From the NCBI GenBank assembly GCA_942490945.1, contig CALNYZ010000017.1, forward strand, positions 1 to 64,000: DNA of 64,000 nt. Direction: 5' to 3'. The position numbers and the translations under genes are program-made. Position 1 is the stretch's first letter. Each line of letters opens with the position of its first letter. This DNA comes from CALNYZ01 sp942490945 (lineage in GTDB: Bacteria > Pseudomonadota > Gammaproteobacteria > UBA6429 > Thiohalophilaceae). Below are positions 45,942-54,938 of this stretch, in pieces. Below the pieces are notes generated by a model. That model saw only the letters and a program-made list of their open reading frames with translations. It was not told the DNA's origin and did no database searches.

Positions 45942-46619
45942 TTACATACCGGAATAGGTTGGATTAAAAAAATGTCGCCCTTTTGTTACCTTGCGGATCT
46001 GTTCCAGCAACATATGATAATCGTTATCATTTTCAGCAAAATTTATTTCACTTGAATTAATTATCAATAGTGGCGAATCATGATAATCATAAAAAAAACG
46101 GGCGTAACTTTCGCCCAGGCGTTCAAGGTAGCGGTTACTTATGGATTTTTCATAATTTCTGCCGCGCAATGAAATTCGCTTTTGTAATGTTGAGACCGGC
46201 GCCTGCAAGTAAATCACCAGATCAGGCCTGGGCACATCGGTCGTGACATGTTTATAAACCTGCTCGTACAATTTAAATTCCTCATCATCCAGTGTTAACG
46301 CTGCAAACAGCTTATCCTTCTCCATTAAATAATCTGCCACATGTACAGGCTGAAACATATCGGACTGTTTAATGGCTTGCAGTTGTTTGGCGCGTTGGAA
46401 TAAAAAAAACAATTGTGTCTGTAATGCGCCGGTTCGTGAATCCTGATAAAAGCGTTCCAGAAACGGGTTGTCGTCGGCATCTTCCAGAATCAGTTCTGAA
46501 CTAAAACTTTGCGCGAGGCGCTTTGCCAGGGTCGTTTTGCCCACACCAATGGGGCCTTCCACCACTATATAGCGGTGATCCGTTGTGGCCTGAACTGGAG
46601 CTTGCGCACTTGTTTCCAT
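45942..46619 (-). CDS. Deoxynucleoside kinase family protein
   Basis: The P-loop GPIGVGKTTLAKRL (about residues 22-35) and the later RISLRGRNYEKSI and YLERLGESYARFF motifs match the deoxyadenosine/deoxyguanosine kinase family that salvages deoxynucleosides. Length 225 residues. In many gammaproteobacteria this gene lies between folK and panB, as here. The exact nucleoside specificity cannot be read from the sequence. Confidence 0.9.
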   Translation of the reverse strand: METSAQAPVQATTDHRYIVVEGPIGVGKTTLAKRLAQSFSSELILEDADDNPFLERFYQDSRTGALQTQLFFLFQRAKQLQAIKQSDMFQPVHVADYLMEKDKLFAALTLDDEEFKLYEQVYKHVTTDVPRPDLVIYLQAPVSTLQKRISLRGRNYEKSISNRYLERLGESYARFFYDYHDSPLLIINSSEINFAENDNDYHMLLEQIRKVTKGRHFFNPTYSGM

Positions 46620-47129
46620 TTATTTCACTTTTGTAATGCCCGGCAATAAAACCAGGCTGTTGCTGGAAATATTTTTGATTAAGTTGGCAATTTTATCACG
46701 ATTCGGCATGGTTATTTCAGGTGCGATTTCGTACAAAGGCCACATAACAAAGGCTCTTTGCAGCATTAGCGGATGCGGAATAACAAGTTTTTTATGCGCC
46801 AGGCGTTTATTCTTATACAGCAGGATATCAATGTCCAGAGTACGTGGACCCCAATATTTGCGTCGTTTACGGTGGTGTCGATGTTCAATTCCCTGCAATT
46901 TTCGCAACAATAATAATGGCGACAGTCGGGTTTTTAAGATCACAACCGCATTTACAAAATCAGGCTGGAATTGCGGCCCAACTGGCGGGTTTAAATAAAA
47001 ACTGGAAACTTTTAATACCTGACAAGATCGCAGTTTGTTAATTTGTTGAATGGCCTGCTTTATTTGAATTGCCGGGTGAAACATATTGCTGCCCAGACCA
47101 AGCACAGCGTTACAGGATTCGCTATTCAT
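46620..47129 (-). CDS. folK: 2-amino-4-hydroxy-6-hydroxymethyldihydropteridine pyrophosphokinase FolK
   Basis: FolK pyrophosphorylates the pterin alcohol in folate synthesis. Motifs: LGLGSNM at the start, FYLNPPVGP, and RKYWGPRTLDIDILLY with the metal-binding Asp pair, then IPHPLMLQRAFVMWPL. The start at 47129 (MNSESCNAVLGLGSN) gives 169 residues, the family size, and overlaps the pcnB stop by 8 bases; the longer frame extends far into pcnB and is unlikely. Confidence 0.95.
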   Translation of the reverse strand: MNSESCNAVLGLGSNMFHPAIQIKQAIQQINKLRSCQVLKVSSFYLNPPVGPQFQPDFVNAVVILKTRLSPLLLLRKLQGIEHRHHRKRRKYWGPRTLDIDILLYKNKRLAHKKLVIPHPLMLQRAFVMWPLYEIAPEITMPNRDKIANLIKNISSNSLVLLPGITKVK

Positions 47130-48420
47130 TGTCAGGTGATTTTTTTTTGCGACGACGTTTTTTAGTCTTGTGTTTTGGTGCGTTTTGTTTATTGAGTGCA
47201 TTAACCATCATATTTTGCGTTTCAACATTGGCTTCGGTCAGATTTGTCCACCATGTGGCGGTTTCTTCCAGCTCCTTATCACTTTGTGCGCGCAAAACAA
47301 AGAAATCATAAGCAGCACGAAAACGTGGCAGTGACAACATCTTGAGAATTTGCCGGCCGTTTCTTTTTTCAAAACGGGATTGCATATTCCATATTTCACG
47401 CATCGCATAGCGAAACCGCTTTGGAATCATGATTTGATCAACGCAGGATGCAATGGCTTCGATACCCGCAGTTTGCAGGGCTTGTAGTGGTGTAATATCC
47501 GCGCTAACAAAAAGATTCCGGTGTGTTTCCACAACCGGCCATAATAGTGCCGAGTAAAGAAACGCCGGATTGACGGGCTTATCCGCTTTTACTCTGACAT
47601 CCGTATTGTGCAGTGCATGACGTATAAACTGGTCATAGCGGTTCTGCTGACCGATCAGCCTGTTTGTTTCCACAAACAAATATCGAAGCAGGTTATATTT
47701 AATCAGCAGCTCATAACTTGCCACGCCATACCCGGACATTAAAATTTTAATAACTTCATCGAACAAACGCGCGTTGGAAATTTTTGCCAGCAAGGGCGCA
47801 ATTTTTTCAATTCCTTGTTCGAGTTCGGTATCAAATTTGAAATCGAGTTTTGCTGCAAAGCGGATTGCGCGCAAGATACGAACAGGGTCTTCCTGTAAAC
47901 GTTGGTTGGTATCACCAATCACTCTCAACACGCCCTGATTGAGGTCTTCGATTCCGCCGACATAATCAACAACACTGAAATCGGCGATATTGTAATACAG
48001 CGCATTTAATCGGAAGTCGCGACGATAGGCATCTTCTTCCATGCTGCCATAGATATTGTCGTGCGTGATGATACCGGAATCATTAACGTTATCACCCTCA
48101 CCTTCCGGGTCGTGATGACCGCGAAATGTGGCCACTTCAATAATGTCCCGCCCAAAACGTATATGCGCCAGTCGAAATCGTCGGCCAATCAGCCGGCAGT
48201 TTCTGAATAATTGCCGGATGTCATCGGGGTGTGCATCGGTTGCAACATCGAAATCTTTCGGCTTCTTGCCCAGCAGTAAATCGCGCACACAACCACCAAC
48301 CAGATAACTGGCATAACCTGCCTTGTGTAATCGATACAGCACTTTCAACGCGTTTTCTGATATCAGTTCACGTGAAATCTTGTGCTCGGGACGGGGAATG
48401 ATGACAGGCTTGTGTGGCAT
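47122..48420 (-). CDS. pcnB: Poly(A) polymerase I
   Basis: PcnB adds 3' poly(A) tails that mark RNA for decay. The nucleotidyltransferase core shows VGGCVRDLLLGKKPKDFDVATDA with the catalytic Asp pair, followed by RNCRLIGRRFRLAHI, and the C-terminus is a strongly basic tail KKRRRKKKS typical of PcnB rather than of CCA-adding enzymes. Length 432 residues. Two TATAAT-like elements lie just upstream (48440-48480), but I cannot fix the promoter. Confidence 0.95.
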   Translation of the reverse strand: MPHKPVIIPRPEHKISRELISENALKVLYRLHKAGYASYLVGGCVRDLLLGKKPKDFDVATDAHPDDIRQLFRNCRLIGRRFRLAHIRFGRDIIEVATFRGHHDPEGEGDNVNDSGIITHDNIYGSMEEDAYRRDFRLNALYYNIADFSVVDYVGGIEDLNQGVLRVIGDTNQRLQEDPVRILRAIRFAAKLDFKFDTELEQGIEKIAPLLAKISNARLFDEVIKILMSGYGVASYELLIKYNLLRYLFVETNRLIGQQNRYDQFIRHALHNTDVRVKADKPVNPAFLYSALLWPVVETHRNLFVSADITPLQALQTAGIEAIASCVDQIMIPKRFRYAMREIWNMQSRFEKRNGRQILKMLSLPRFRAAYDFFVLRAQSDKELEETATWWTNLTEANVETQNMMVNALNKQNAPKHKTKKRRRKKKSPDNE

Positions 48421-48524
48421 TAATAATGGATTATTTTGTTATGATTTTGCATGCGCCATTATATACCTCATTATATAAAGAGGCACCCTTTGACTGTACA
48501 ACCGGAGACGGTGAAATCGATTAC

Positions 48525-49115
48525 TCAGTCGAAATCTGCGATTAATGCCGTTTGTGATTCTGGCGGAACAGGTGTTAATGCCGCCTGCATATTTTCATGA
48601 TCGACACCCATATTCAACGCGCTGCCACCTTTTGCCGCAGCAATCATGTCTGCGGTAAATTCAAAGCGCATAAAATGTACTGACGAGGTTTTTTCTTCGG
48701 TATTGCGTTCCAGATCCTCATCCGCGATGGCATAGACCTTATCGTGACCATCCACCTGCATCCATACCTTGTCTTCGATGCCAACCAGTTTTGCGAGTGC
48801 CTGTTTGCGATCGTTCTCATCATCATATTCGAGCATGAAGGTTGCTTTCAGGTTCGTACCATCCGGTATAAGCGGATTGTAGGCACTCAATTCTTCATTG
48901 ATGCCGTCTTCTTCAAAGATTTTCTCGATACGCAACATTTCCTGCACCTGATATTGCATCGTCAGGCGATCTTCAAAATACAGATTGGCATGCTCATTAA
49001 TCGCTATATGACGCGGTTTTTTATGGGCAAGAACTTTCGCGCGGAAGTCAGCGCGCTTTTTCGAATAATCTTCCAATGACCATAAATCCGTGCGTGATAT
49101 TTTTTGCATATTCAT
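48525..49115 (-). CDS. DUF3501 family protein
   Basis: A 196-residue soluble protein matching DUF3501 (SLEDYSKKRADFRAKVLAHK, FEDRLTMQYQVQEMLRIEKIFE). The function is unknown, but this family usually occurs with rubrerythrin and an Fe-S reductase-like protein, exactly the arrangement here (9 bases after the Fe-S gene). A role in peroxide or Fe-S protection is inferred from context only. Confidence 0.88.
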   Translation of the reverse strand: MNMQKISRTDLWSLEDYSKKRADFRAKVLAHKKPRHIAINEHANLYFEDRLTMQYQVQEMLRIEKIFEEDGINEELSAYNPLIPDGTNLKATFMLEYDDENDRKQALAKLVGIEDKVWMQVDGHDKVYAIADEDLERNTEEKTSSVHFMRFEFTADMIAAAKGGSALNMGVDHENMQAALTPVPPESQTALIADFD

Positions 49116-49124
49116 TTACCTTTG

Positions 49125-50480
49125 TTAAATCCCGTATGCCATGCGCAGTAACTTCAGCGGATGTACAGGTGAAGTATCGGAATTCCCTGCCTGATTTAAT
49201 CCCAGTGCAATTTGCTCGCCCGCCATGGGGCAATCGCTTGCATAATAATCTGCTTCTGCCTGGGTGACACGGCTCGCAACCGGTCTGACAATTTTCATGG
49301 AAACGGCATGAAATTCTTTTTTGACGGCGTAGGTACCATCATGTCCCGAGCATCGCTCAATGGGTATCACCTCGGTGTCCTGAACCAGTTGCAATACATC
49401 GCGGGTTTTCAGACCGATATTCTGCACGCGTAAGTGACAGGCCACATGATAGGCCACTTTGCCGAGTGATTTTTTAAATTCAGTTTTTAACTTGCCTTCC
49501 TTGTTCCGCAGCATCAGATACTCAAACGGATCAAAGATAGACGATTTTATTTTTTGTACGTCCTTGTCATCCGGAAACATCAGGGGTAGTTCCTGTTTAA
49601 ACATCAGCACACAGGAAGGAATCGGCGCAACGATGTCATACCCCTGTTCAACCAGCTGTAATAGTTTGGGAATGTTATTGTCCCTGGCTCGAGCGACCGC
49701 GTCCAGATCACCCAGCTCCAGCTTGGGCATGCCGCAACATTGGGTCTTGTCGACGACAGTCACTGCAATATTATTGTGCTCGAATACCGCAAGCAAATCT
49801 TCGCCCAGTTCGGGCATGTTGTAATTTCCGTAACAGGTAGTGAAGAGTGCTACTTTACCTTGTGTCACTTCACCTGCTTCTGCCTGCACAGACGACTGAT
49901 GTTTACCAATACGCTTTTGCAGGGTTTTGCTGTGATAAGTTGGTACCGTTGCTTCTGCATCAATACCTAATGTGGATTCAAGTAATCCACGCATGGGCTT
50001 GTTTTTGTTTACTGCATTCACCGCATTCACAACGATGGGAATACCGGCAAACTTGCCAACACTGTCGGTCGAACTTAACAGTTTATCGCGGAATGATGCG
50101 CCTTGTTGTTTGAACTTGATTGCCTTGGCACGCAACATCAGATGTGGAAAATCAACATTCCATTCATGTGGCGGTACATACGGACATTTCGTCATATAGC
50201 ACAAGTCACACAAGTAACAGTGATCGACAACTTGCCAGTAGTCTTTCTTGTCCACACCATCCACTTCCATGGTGGATGACTCATCTACCAAATCAAATAA
50301 CGTCGGGAATGAATTGCACAGACTGACACAACGTCGGCAACCATGACAAATGTCATAGACACGCTCCAGTTCCTGATAAAGTGCATCCTGATCGTAAAAC
50401 TTGGCATCTTGCCAATTCAAAGGATGACGGGTCGGTGCTTGCAGATTACCTTCCCTGTTACCGGTTGGTGTGTTTGACAT
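49125..50480 (-). CDS. Heterodisulfide-reductase-related Fe-S binding protein
   Basis: A 451-residue protein. The N-terminal half carries two ferredoxin-like motifs, CHGCRRCVSLC and CYLCDLCYMTKC, each with a further Cys-Pro partner region; the C-terminal half has CCG-type motifs (CCGMPKLELGDLD and, degenerate, CSGHDGTYAV). It resembles GlcF/HdrD-type proteins that move electrons between clusters and a partner. The start at 50480 has GGAG about 10 bases upstream; the longer TTG frame runs into the upstream hairpin. It is the middle gene of the rubrerythrin operon. Confidence 0.88.
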   Translation of the reverse strand: MSNTPTGNREGNLQAPTRHPLNWQDAKFYDQDALYQELERVYDICHGCRRCVSLCNSFPTLFDLVDESSTMEVDGVDKKDYWQVVDHCYLCDLCYMTKCPYVPPHEWNVDFPHLMLRAKAIKFKQQGASFRDKLLSSTDSVGKFAGIPIVVNAVNAVNKNKPMRGLLESTLGIDAEATVPTYHSKTLQKRIGKHQSSVQAEAGEVTQGKVALFTTCYGNYNMPELGEDLLAVFEHNNIAVTVVDKTQCCGMPKLELGDLDAVARARDNNIPKLLQLVEQGYDIVAPIPSCVLMFKQELPLMFPDDKDVQKIKSSIFDPFEYLMLRNKEGKLKTEFKKSLGKVAYHVACHLRVQNIGLKTRDVLQLVQDTEVIPIERCSGHDGTYAVKKEFHAVSMKIVRPVASRVTQAEADYYASDCPMAGEQIALGLNQAGNSDTSPVHPLKLLRMAYGI

Positions 50481-50515
50481 GGTGGCGACTCCAAATAAAT
50501 TTGTCAGTCTGTACA

Positions 50516-50545
50516 AACGCTACCTGAACCAGCTCAGGTAGCGTT
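50516..50545. repeat. Perfect 12-base stem-loop between rubrerythrin and the Fe-S gene
   Basis: AACGCTACCTGA and its exact complement flank a 6-base loop. It lies between two same-direction genes. No strong T-run follows on the minus strand, so an attenuator, RNA-processing site or 3'-end protector is likelier than a full terminator. Next to it (50558-50590) is a C-rich stretch with an 8-base C-run, resembling a REP-like element and also a place where sequence errors are likely. Confidence 0.75.
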
Positions 50546-50619
50546 GTGGATTAAGCTATCCCCGCCCCCCCCTGCAGAGTGAGGGTGGTAGGTTTAGCTT
50601 TTGCGTTCGATAAGTCGGC

Positions 50620-51042
50620 TCAGGCGTCGAGCGAGTCCAGTGCTTTCTGGAATCGATTTGCGTGTGAGCGCTCTGCCTTGGCCAGTGTTTCAAACCAGTC
50701 AGCAATTTCATCAAAGCCTTCGTCGCGAGCAGATTTTGCCATGCCCGGATACATATCGGTGTACTCATGGGTTTCACCAGCGATTGAAGCTTTTAAATTA
50801 TCTGATGTGCCGCCGATAGGTAATCCGGTTGCCGGGTCACCCGTCTGCTCCAGATATTCAAGATGACCATGCGCATGGCCAGTTTCGCCTTCTGCAGTGG
50901 AACGAAAGACCGCTGCCACATCGTTATAGCCTTCAACATCGGCTTTTGATGCGAAATACAAATAGCGACGATTTGCCTGAGATTCACCTGCGAATGCAGC
51001 CTTCAAATTATCTTCTGTTTTGCTACCTTTCAGATTAGCCAT
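50620..51042 (-). CDS. Rubrerythrin, ferritin-like domain only
   Basis: Rubrerythrins are non-haem di-iron peroxidases. This 140-residue protein has the four-helix di-iron domain: E20 (FAGESQANRRY), E53 and H56 (EGETGHAHGH), and a second pair in AGETHEYTDMYPG and AERSHANRF. The C-terminal rubredoxin domain of classical rubrerythrin is absent, so electrons must come from another protein; the co-transcribed Fe-S protein is a good candidate. GGAGGG precedes the ATG. Confidence 0.92.
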   Translation of the reverse strand: MANLKGSKTEDNLKAAFAGESQANRRYLYFASKADVEGYNDVAAVFRSTAEGETGHAHGHLEYLEQTGDPATGLPIGGTSDNLKASIAGETHEYTDMYPGMAKSARDEGFDEIADWFETLAKAERSHANRFQKALDSLDA

Positions 51043-51070
51043 ATTACCCTCCGGTTCGATTGTTCATTTG

Positions 51071-51138
51071 TTTAGACTGGTTCTAAATGTGTGGTAAAGA
51101 TAGATGACTAGCATAACACTGTCAAGACTAAGTCTAAA
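51071..51138 (-). promoter_or_regulatory. Rubrerythrin promoter with two operator-like repeats
   Basis: On the minus strand, a perfect -35 TTGACA (51120-51125) and -10 TATCTT (51097-51102) are 17 bases apart. One inverted repeat, TTTAGA-N5-TCTAAA (51071-51087), lies just downstream of the -10; a second, degenerate copy (TTTAGA-N5-TCTTGA, 51122-51138) overlaps the -35. The 6-5-6 layout and sequence resemble boxes of Fur-superfamily regulators such as Irr or PerR. The regulator gene is not in this window. Confidence 0.7.
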
Positions 51139-51279
51139 TCAGATTGAAAAAATTGCCTAATTTCTGCACAATTTATTTGCCGTCAGGTGATTCTATTCAA
51201 TCCGCAAGATTGACCCTGCTCGTCACTTTCGCTACGGTAGCGGACTTACTTTCCGTCTCTTTTCACGAAGGAAATATCC

Positions 51280-51549
51280 GTGGCAGGCAAAAAAACATCA
51301 AAAAAAACAGGCACTAAGGCAAACGAAGAAAACAAGCCTTCTTTTGAATCGGCGATGTCAGAACTCGAAGCCCTGGTCACCACCATGGAATCCGAAGATT
51401 TATCACTGGAAGACTCGCTAAAATTTTTTGAACGAGGCATTGCGCTTACACGTGAGTGCCAGACCGCCCTACAAAAAGCCGAACAAACCGTAAAAATGCT
51501 CATTGAGAAAAACGGCAAAGCCGAGCTGGTTGATTTCGCTGATGACTAA
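51280..51549 (+). CDS. xseB: Exodeoxyribonuclease VII small subunit
   Basis: XseB is the regulatory subunit of exonuclease VII, several copies of which bind the XseA encoded at 8707. The helical core SFESAMSELEALVTTMESEDLSLEDSLKFFERGIALTREC matches the family after a Lys-rich N-terminus. GTG start with AAGGA upstream. Length 89 residues. It overlaps ispA by 8 bases, the usual xseB-ispA-dxs arrangement. Confidence 0.95.
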   Translation: MAGKKTSKKTGTKANEENKPSFESAMSELEALVTTMESEDLSLEDSLKFFERGIALTRECQTALQKAEQTVKMLIEKNGKAELVDFADD

Positions 51550-52456
51550 TAAAAATACCAGCACGACCTCACCACTACAGTCCGCCATGCTCATGTGGCA
51601 AGCACGTGTTAATCGTGCATTGGAGAACTGGTTACCACCAGACACGACCCAGCCCGGTAAACTACACAAGGCCATGCGATCTTCGGTGCTCACAGGTGGC
51701 AAACGCATACGCCCCGTGTTGACCTATGCGACTGGCGAGGCTCTGGGTGTTGATTTGCACCTGCTGGATAGCCCTGCCTGCGCTGTCGAGTTGATTCATG
51801 CCTATTCCCTCATTCACGATGACTTACCCGCAATGGACGATGATGATTTACGCCGCGGACAACCCACTTGTCACAAACTTTATGGTGAAGCGGTTGCCAT
51901 ATTAGCGGGTGATGCCCTGCAACCGTTGGCATTTCAAATTCTCGCCAAAATGAAAGAAACCTTACCTGAACGGGTTGTTATCGACATGATCGAGTTACTT
52001 GCACTGGCCAGTGGCTCCCGCGGAATGGCCGGTGGACAGGCGATAGATCTTGATTCTGTGGGCAAGACCTTGTCACTGCCGGAGCTGGAAAATATGCACA
52101 TACACAAAACCGGTGCCCTGATTCGTGCCAGCGTAAAAATGGGCGCATTATGCCAACCCACTATCGATGCAGACACCCTGGACGCACTGGATCATTATGG
52201 CAAATATGTCGGTCTGGCCTTTCAGGTTCAGGACGATATATTAGACGTCGAAGGCGATACCGAAGTGATGGGGAAAACCCAGGGCTCAGATATCGCATTG
52301 AATAAACCCACCTACCCGTCAGTATTGGGCCTGCAAGGCGCCAAGGAACTCGCCCAATCCTTGCATGAGGAGGCTATATCCCGACTACCCATCCTCGCGG
52401 ATGGGCGCCACCAATTAGAAGCACTATCCGCATATATTATCGGACGAGATGCGTAA
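51542..52456 (+). CDS. ispA: Farnesyl diphosphate synthase IspA
   Basis: IspA extends DMAPP with two IPP units to farnesyl diphosphate. The first Asp-rich motif is in LIHDDLPAMDDDDLRRG and the second in FQVQDDILDVEGD; both are complete. The start at 51542 (MTNKNTS) overlaps xseB and gives 304 residues. An upstream in-frame start would extend into xseB and is less likely. Confidence 0.95.
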   Translation: MTNKNTSTTSPLQSAMLMWQARVNRALENWLPPDTTQPGKLHKAMRSSVLTGGKRIRPVLTYATGEALGVDLHLLDSPACAVELIHAYSLIHDDLPAMDDDDLRRGQPTCHKLYGEAVAILAGDALQPLAFQILAKMKETLPERVVIDMIELLALASGSRGMAGGQAIDLDSVGKTLSLPELENMHIHKTGALIRASVKMGALCQPTIDADTLDALDHYGKYVGLAFQVQDDILDVEGDTEVMGKTQGSDIALNKPTYPSVLGLQGAKELAQSLHEEAISRLPILADGRHQLEALSAYIIGRDA

Positions 52457-52476
52457 AAAGCCGTTATAATTCGCCC

Positions 52477-54372
52477 ATGGCTTCCAATACAACTCGCTAC
52501 CCTCTGCTCGATCTCATCAATTTGCCCGAAGATTTGCGCACTTTTCAGCTCGACAGCTTGCCTGAAGTCGCGGAGGAATTACGTCAATTTTTATTGCAGT
52601 CCGTAAGTGAAACGGGTGGTCATCTGGCAGCAGGATTGGGCACGATAGAGCTGACCATTGCCCTGCATTATGTATTTAACACACCCGAAGACAGACTGGT
52701 TTGGGACGTTGGCCACCAGACCTATCCACATAAAATACTGACCGGCCGTCGCCAAGCAATGGCTGGTTTGCGCAAACAAGGCGGCATCAGTGGCTTCCCC
52801 AAGCGGGATGAAAGTGAGTATGACGCCTTCGGTGTTGGCCACTCCAGCACCTCGATAAGCGCTGCGCTGGGCATGGCGCTGGCTGCAAAACAAAAACAGG
52901 AACAACGGCATGTTACCGCCATCATCGGAGATGGCGCGCTCACGGCCGGGATGGCATTTGAAGCCATGAACCATGCCGGCGATCTGGACGCCGATATACT
53001 GGTGATTCTGAATGATAACGATATGTCTATTTCACCAAACGTCGGAGCCATGTCAAACTATCTGGCCAAACTTCTCTCGGGCAGCATGTATTCCAGTATG
53101 CGCGCCGGCAGTAAAAAGGTTCTCAGTAAAATCCCGCCAATGTGGGAAATGGCACGACGCACCGAAGAACACGTCAAAGGCATGATCATTCCGGGCACAT
53201 TATTTGAAGAGCTTGGATTTAATTATTTTGGCCCGATTGATGGCCACGATACCGAAATTCTGGTCAAAACACTCAATAACCTGAAAAAACTTAAGGGTCC
53301 GCGTTTGCTGCATGTGGTCACCAAAAAAGGTAAAGGCTTCGCGCCCGCGGAAGATGACCCTTGCGTTTATCATGGGGTCGGACAATTCAATCCTGAATCC
53401 GGTAAATTAAAAAAATCCACGGCAATCGGCCCAACCTACACGCAGGTATTTTCTGACTGGATTTGCGACATGGCAAATGAATCGCAACAACTGGCAGCCA
53501 TCACACCCGCCATGCGTGAAGGTTCCGGCCTCGTCAGTTACTCAGAACAGTTTCCACAGCGCTACTACGATGTTGGTATTGCCGAGCAACATGCCGTCAC
53601 CCTGGCAGCCGGGTTGGCATGTGAAGGCATTCATCCGGTGGTAGCGATTTATTCCACGTTTTTACAACGTGCCTATGATCAGCTTATTCATGATGTCGCC
53701 TTACAAAATCTGCCGGTATTATTTGCGATTGATCGCGCCGGCATTGTTGGTCCGGATGGCGCGACGCACGCCGGCAGTTTTGACCTGAGCTATTTACGCT
53801 GTGTCCCTAACATGGTTGTGATGGCACCCGCCGATGAAAACGAGTGCCGGCAAATGCTGACAACCGGTTATCGTCATTCCGGCCCGGCCGCAGTCCGCTA
53901 TCCACGCGGCACGGGCACGGGGAAACCCATTGATTTAAATCTTAACAGCCTGGAAATCGGCAAGTCTGAGACAATTCGAGAAGGCGAAACTATTGCGTTG
54001 TTAAACTTCGGCACCTTACTACCCATCGCCACCGACGCAGCAGATGTGCTGAATGCCACGGTAGTTAACATGCGTTTTGTCAAACCTCTGGATGAAGCCA
54101 TGCTCAACCGCATGGGTAAAACTTATAAATTGCTGGTGACTCTGGAAGATAATGTCGTTATGGGTGGTGCGGGCAGCGCGGTGAACGAATACATGGCGAG
54201 TATTGGTAGCCCACTACCAATTTTAAACCTTGGCTTGCCGGATCGCTTTCAGGCGCACGGCAGTCGTGAAGAGTTATTAGCTGACGCAAACCTCACCAGC
54301 AGTGATATAATCCGTCACATTGAGCATTTCCTCGATATACAGCCCCAGGAACAACATTTAAACCTGGCGTAA
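52477..54372 (+). CDS. dxs: 1-deoxy-D-xylulose-5-phosphate synthase
   Basis: Dxs is the first and controlling enzyme of the MEP isoprenoid pathway and uses thiamine diphosphate. Seen are the cofactor motif GDGALTAGMAFEAMNHAG...NDNDMSIS, the transketolase-type catalytic Glu in DVGIAEQHAVT, and DGATHAGSFDLSYLR. Length 631 residues. It follows ispA by 20 bases, so the window holds both ends of the farnesyl route; ispG is not in this window. Confidence 0.97.
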   Translation: MASNTTRYPLLDLINLPEDLRTFQLDSLPEVAEELRQFLLQSVSETGGHLAAGLGTIELTIALHYVFNTPEDRLVWDVGHQTYPHKILTGRRQAMAGLRKQGGISGFPKRDESEYDAFGVGHSSTSISAALGMALAAKQKQEQRHVTAIIGDGALTAGMAFEAMNHAGDLDADILVILNDNDMSISPNVGAMSNYLAKLLSGSMYSSMRAGSKKVLSKIPPMWEMARRTEEHVKGMIIPGTLFEELGFNYFGPIDGHDTEILVKTLNNLKKLKGPRLLHVVTKKGKGFAPAEDDPCVYHGVGQFNPESGKLKKSTAIGPTYTQVFSDWICDMANESQQLAAITPAMREGSGLVSYSEQFPQRYYDVGIAEQHAVTLAAGLACEGIHPVVAIYSTFLQRAYDQLIHDVALQNLPVLFAIDRAGIVGPDGATHAGSFDLSYLRCVPNMVVMAPADENECRQMLTTGYRHSGPAAVRYPRGTGTGKPIDLNLNSLEIGKSETIREGETIALLNFGTLLPIATDAADVLNATVVNMRFVKPLDEAMLNRMGKTYKLLVTLEDNVVMGGAGSAVNEYMASIGSPLPILNLGLPDRFQAHGSREELLADANLTSSDIIRHIEHFLDIQPQEQHLNLA

Positions 54373-54500
54373 TGGTTGTTTGAAGACATGTTTGCAAAAG
54401 ACGACCCTGTTTATTCGTATTGGTTACCCCACGACATGGACACACCCCTGAGCAAACTATCCCGAATGACGTATACCCAAGTAAATTAGTCGGATATAAT

Positions 54501-54881
54501 ATGGCGAAGTGTTATAGTATTAAAATCATCACGGATTTTTCCGCTGCACATTTAATTCGTGATTATGATGGCGTATGTAATCGTTTACATGGCCATAACT
54601 GGAAAATTGAAGTCGAAGTAAAGACCACCTCGCTCGACAATGTCGGCATGGGCATGGACTTCAAGGATGTAAAAGCCGCGGCGAATGAATTGATTGGCAA
54701 ACTGGATCACCGGAATCTGAATGACATTCCGCCATTTGATACCGTGAATCCGACTGCTGAAAATCTGGCAGCGTATTTTTATCAGGAGTTAAGCCAGCAC
54801 ATCAATACTGACAGAGTGAAGGTTAGCGCAATCACCATCTGGGAAACCGAACGCTGTTGTGTTACCTACAGCGAAGACTGA
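54501..54881 (+). CDS. queD: 6-carboxytetrahydropterin synthase QueD
   Basis: QueD makes 6-carboxytetrahydropterin from dihydroneopterin triphosphate for queuosine. The zinc His are H17, H30 and H32 (FSAAHLI, RLHGHNW) and the catalytic Cys is C26 (GVCNRLH). The start at 54501 gives 126 residues and matches the family; the upstream open frame is not protein-like. QueA and Tgt in the same window support the pathway. Distinguishing QueD from eukaryotic-type PTPS rests on that context. Confidence 0.9.
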   Translation: MAKCYSIKIITDFSAAHLIRDYDGVCNRLHGHNWKIEVEVKTTSLDNVGMGMDFKDVKAAANELIGKLDHRNLNDIPPFDTVNPTAENLAAYFYQELSQHINTDRVKVSAITIWETERCCVTYSED

Positions 54882-54938
54882 AAAATTCAAGCGACAAGCC
54901 TGAATGCCGGCTTGAAGCAAAGAACTGAGGATAGTTTA

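Noticed and set aside
50556..50777. 73-residue frame within the rubrerythrin region
   Set aside because: It overlaps rubrerythrin out of frame and ends in a repeat-like translation of the C-rich element.
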